This document shows, in pieces, positions 61,868 through 64,000 of a DNA stretch of 64,000 bases. The notes under the pieces were generated by a model. The model was not told where the DNA came from. It saw only the letters and a list, made by a program, of their open reading frames with translations, and made no database searches. The stretch is taken from the NCBI RefSeq assembly GCF_001894785.1, contig NZ_BCWW01000007.1, forward strand, positions 1 to 64,000, given 5' to 3'. Numbering within the stretch: position 1 is the first letter of the stretch; each line of letters opens with the position of its first letter. Made by a program: the position numbers and the translations under genes. Origin of the DNA: Rhodococcoides fascians NBRC 12155 = LMG 3623. Lineage in GTDB: Bacteria; Actinomycetota; Actinomycetes; Mycobacteriales; Mycobacteriaceae.

Positions 61868-62716
61868 GTGCGCACCTCCAGCAACCCGGTGTTCCGCAAC
61901 CTGCCCAAGCAGCAGGGCGGCGGATACGCCACATTCGGATCTGCGACGGCTGGAGCCTCGCAGGCCGCAACGTTCGGCCAGCATCCCGGAACACAGGCCG
62001 ACCCGTACACCACGCAGCCCGCTCAGCGGGCCATGACGATCGACGACGTGGTCACCAAGACCGGCATCACCCTCGGTGTGCTCAGCGTCACGGCGATCAT
62101 CTCGTACTTCCTGGTCTCGGGTAGTCCGGGCTTGGCCATCCCCTTCGTGATCGGCGGCGGCCTCATCGGCTTCGGCTTGGTCATGTTCGCGACGTTCGGT
62201 CGCAAGATGGACAACAAGGCAATCGTGCTGGCCTACGCCGCGGCGGAAGGTGTGTTCCTCGGCGCGCTGTCGCTGATGTTCACCGACGTCTCGTTCGGCG
62301 GAGTCGGCGGATCGGCACTGATCGGCCAGGCCATCCTCGGCACGTTCGGCGTGTTCTTCGGCATGCTGATCGTCTACAAGACCGGCGCTATTCGCGTCAC
62401 GCCGCGTCTGACTCGCATGATCGTCGGTGCCCTCATCGGTGTCGTCGTGCTCATGCTCGGCAACCTCGTCGCCAGCTTCTTCATGGACGGTGGATTCGGG
62501 CTGCGTGACGGCGGACCCATCGCCATCATCTTCAGCCTCGTCTGCATCGGCATTGCGGCGTTCAGCTTCCTGCTGGACTTCGACCAGGCCGATCAGCTGA
62601 TCCGCGCACAGGCTCCCGAGAAGGCAGCCTGGGGCGTCGCCCTCGGTCTGACCATCACGTTGGTCTGGCTGTACGTCGAGATCCTGCGTCTGCTGAGCTA
62701 CTTCCAGAACGACTAG
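61868..62716 (+). CDS. BAX inhibitor-1/YccA-family membrane protein
   Basis: This 282-residue protein has a polar N-terminal 55 residues (Gln/Ala/Thr-rich, FRNLPKQQGGGYATFGS) and seven transmembrane helices. The family features are AAAEGVFLGALSLMF in the third helix and the C-terminal SFLLDFDQADQLI with the paired Asp of the calcium/proton-sensing site. BI-1 proteins are pH-sensitive ion leak channels or protease modulators; the bacterial role is open. The GTG at 61868 has GAAGGGAAG eight bases upstream. A strong terminator follows. Confidence 0.9.
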   Translation: MRTSSNPVFRNLPKQQGGGYATFGSATAGASQAATFGQHPGTQADPYTTQPAQRAMTIDDVVTKTGITLGVLSVTAIISYFLVSGSPGLAIPFVIGGGLIGFGLVMFATFGRKMDNKAIVLAYAAAEGVFLGALSLMFTDVSFGGVGGSALIGQAILGTFGVFFGMLIVYKTGAIRVTPRLTRMIVGALIGVVVLMLGNLVASFFMDGGFGLRDGGPIAIIFSLVCIGIAAFSFLLDFDQADQLIRAQAPEKAAWGVALGLTITLVWLYVEILRLLSYFQND

Positions 62717-62726
62717 TACTCACGCG

Positions 62727-62763
62727 AAAAGCCCCGCCCTCCGATTCGGAGGGCGGGGCTTTT
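62727..62763. terminator. Strong bidirectional terminator
   Basis: A perfect 17-bp stem (AAAAGCCCCGCCCTCCG, 62727-62743, with 62747-62763) and a 3-base loop carry A/T runs at both ends, so it can stop transcripts from both convergent genes. Confidence 0.93.
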
Positions 62764-62780
62764 CCGTTGTGCGTCTCGGA

Positions 62781-64000
62781 TCAGCTGAGACGTTCGAGCA
62801 CCATGGCCATGCCCATGCCGCCGCCGACACACATGGTCTCGACACCGAACGTCTTGTCCTGTGTCGTCAGGTTGTTCAGCAGAGTCGTGGTGATGCGGGC
62901 ACCGGTCATGCCGAACGGGTGGCCGATCGCGATGGCACCGCCGGAGACGTTGAGCTTGTCCTCTTCGATGCCGAGGTCGCGTGCCGAGCCGAGGACCTGC
63001 ACGGCGAAGGCCTCGTTGATCTCGAACAGGTCGATGTCGGAGATGGACATGCCCGCGATCTTCAGCGCCTTACGGGTGGCCTCGATCGGCCCCAGGCCCA
63101 TGATCTCGGGAGACGTGCCGGTGACGCCGGTGGACACGATGCGAGCCAACGGGGTCAGGCCCAGCTCCTTGGCCTTGGTATCGCTCATGATGACGAGCGC
63201 TGCTGCGCCGTCGTTGAGCGGGCATGCGTTACCGGCGGTGATGGTGCCGTTCGGACGGAAGACCGGCTTGAGCTGGCTGATCTTCTCGTACGTGGTGCCG
63301 GCGCGAGGGCCGTCGTCGGTGGTGACGACGGTGCCGTCGGGCAGGGTCACCGGGGTGATCTCCCGCTCGAAGAAGCCGGCGTTGATGGCCTCTTCGGCGC
63401 GGTTCTGGCTGCGGACGCCCCAGCGGTCCTGGTCCTCACGGCTGATGCCGGTGAGCAGGGCGACGTTCTCGGCCGTCTGGCCCATCGCGATGTACGCGTC
63501 GGGCAGCTCGCCGTTCTCGCGGGGATCGGTCCAGCTGTCCGCGCCCTCTTCCTGTGCCTTCTTGGTACGGGCCTCGGCGTCGGCGAAGATCGGGTTGTGG
63601 CTTTCCGGAAGCGAATCCGAGCTGCCGTGGATGAAGCTGGACACGCTCTCGACGCCTGCGGAGATGAACACGTCACCCTCGCCTGCCTTGATCGCGTGCA
63701 GCGCCATGCGGGTGGTCTGCAGCGAGGACGAGCAGTAGCGCGTGATCGTCGTTCCGGGCAGCGAGTCGTAGCCGAGCTGAACCGCGACGATGCGCGCGAG
63801 GTTGTTGCCCTGCATGCCGCCGGGCAGGCCGCAGCCCAGGAGCAGGTCGTCGATGTCCTTCGGGTCGAGCGAGGGCACCTTGGCCAGCGCAGCGGCGACC
63901 ATCTGAGCGGTGAGGTCGTCGGGACGAATGTCCTTGAGCGACCCCTTCATTGCCCTGCCGATGGGTGAGCGCGCGGTGGCGACGATGACTGCCTCTGGCA
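62781..64000 (-). CDS. fadA: Acetyl-CoA acetyltransferase (thiolase), start cut by one base
   Basis: This type II thiolase cleaves or forms 3-ketoacyl-CoA in beta-oxidation. About 406 residues are present; the frame reads (M)PEAVIVATARSPIGRAMKG back to the window edge, so only the first base of the presumed ATG (64001) is missing. Catalytic residues are present: the acyl Cys in TRYCSSSLQTT, the His in GGAIAIGHPFGMTGAR and the second Cys in METMCVGGGMGMA-type context (VETMCVGGGMG). The gene is convergent with the BI-1-like gene across a strong terminator. The promoter lies outside the window. Confidence 0.95.
   Translation of the reverse strand, partial: PEAVIVATARSPIGRAMKGSLKDIRPDDLTAQMVAAALAKVPSLDPKDIDDLLLGCGLPGGMQGNNLARIVAVQLGYDSLPGTTITRYCSSSLQTTRMALHAIKAGEGDVFISAGVESVSSFIHGSSDSLPESHNPIFADAEARTKKAQEEGADSWTDPRENGELPDAYIAMGQTAENVALLTGISREDQDRWGVRSQNRAEEAINAGFFEREITPVTLPDGTVVTTDDGPRAGTTYEKISQLKPVFRPNGTITAGNACPLNDGAAALVIMSDTKAKELGLTPLARIVSTGVTGTSPEIMGLGPIEATRKALKIAGMSISDIDLFEINEAFAVQVLGSARDLGIEEDKLNVSGGAIAIGHPFGMTGARITTTLLNNLTTQDKTFGVETMCVGGGMGMAMVLERLS

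Overview
The window is high-GC DNA from a mycolic-acid actinobacterium, most likely a Rhodococcus (Rhodococcoides) species or a close relative. The clues are an acyl-CoA carboxylase with separate beta, epsilon and fused biotin-carboxylase/BCCP subunits, a furA-katG pair, a mycobacterial-type Dps, a BcpB-like peroxiredoxin, a DUF5709 protein, many GTG starts and dense ATGA/GTGA coupling of genes. It reads as ordinary chromosome: I saw no rRNA, tRNA, phage, insertion sequence or CRISPR array. The species call is inference from gene content only.

Left part (1-20.8 kb). A propionyl-CoA carboxylase operon (beta, epsilon, alpha, then a MarR regulator) is followed by an MMPL transporter, a DUF302 protein and a CsoR/CstR-type repressor, with CCCC(C)-GGGG(G) palindromes before the first and last genes. 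Then come furA-katG, a fumarylacetoacetate-hydrolase-family gene and a glutaminase-STAS fusion. From 12.2 to 18.3 kb lies a compact stress/redox block: SQR-like flavoprotein, STAS protein, HemK-like methyltransferase, CDGSH iron-sulfur protein, haem-oxygenase-like di-iron enzyme, zinc alcohol dehydrogenase and ferritin-like protein. Most of its transcription units are preceded by GTTT-N15/16-GGGTA-like promoters of the SigF/SigB class. OsmC, YihY and CDP-alcohol phosphotransferase genes follow.

Middle (20.8-37 kb). Two divergent units carry five glycosyltransferase genes and a WcbI-like gene, followed by a luciferase-like monooxygenase and a secreted lipase. A PucR-type regulator is coupled to an EAL-domain protein. 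A second stress group follows: CsbD, a conserved unknown protein, Dps, and a TerC membrane protein translationally coupled to a 51-residue protein too short for most gene callers.

Right part (37-64 kb). The strongest metabolic story is amino-acid catabolism. An APC permease plus universal stress protein, an agmatinase/guanidinobutyrase, a cupin regulator, a nitrilase-type amidase, an IaaM/DavB-type amino-acid 2-monooxygenase, a PucR regulator, GabT and GabD together make up every step of arginine -> 4-guanidinobutyramide -> 4-guanidinobutyrate -> GABA -> succinate. Branched-chain catabolism follows: an amino-acid dehydrogenase, an Lrp regulator and 2-oxoacid dehydrogenase E1alpha, E1beta and E2, with shared GTGCAC-core sites. 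A MFS pump with its TetR regulator and a DauA-like D-arginine dehydrogenase with its own Lrp regulator come next. Redox and housekeeping genes close the window: peroxiredoxin, RsmC-like methyltransferase, DUF5709, BAX-inhibitor-1-like protein and a thiolase whose start codon is cut by one base at the edge.
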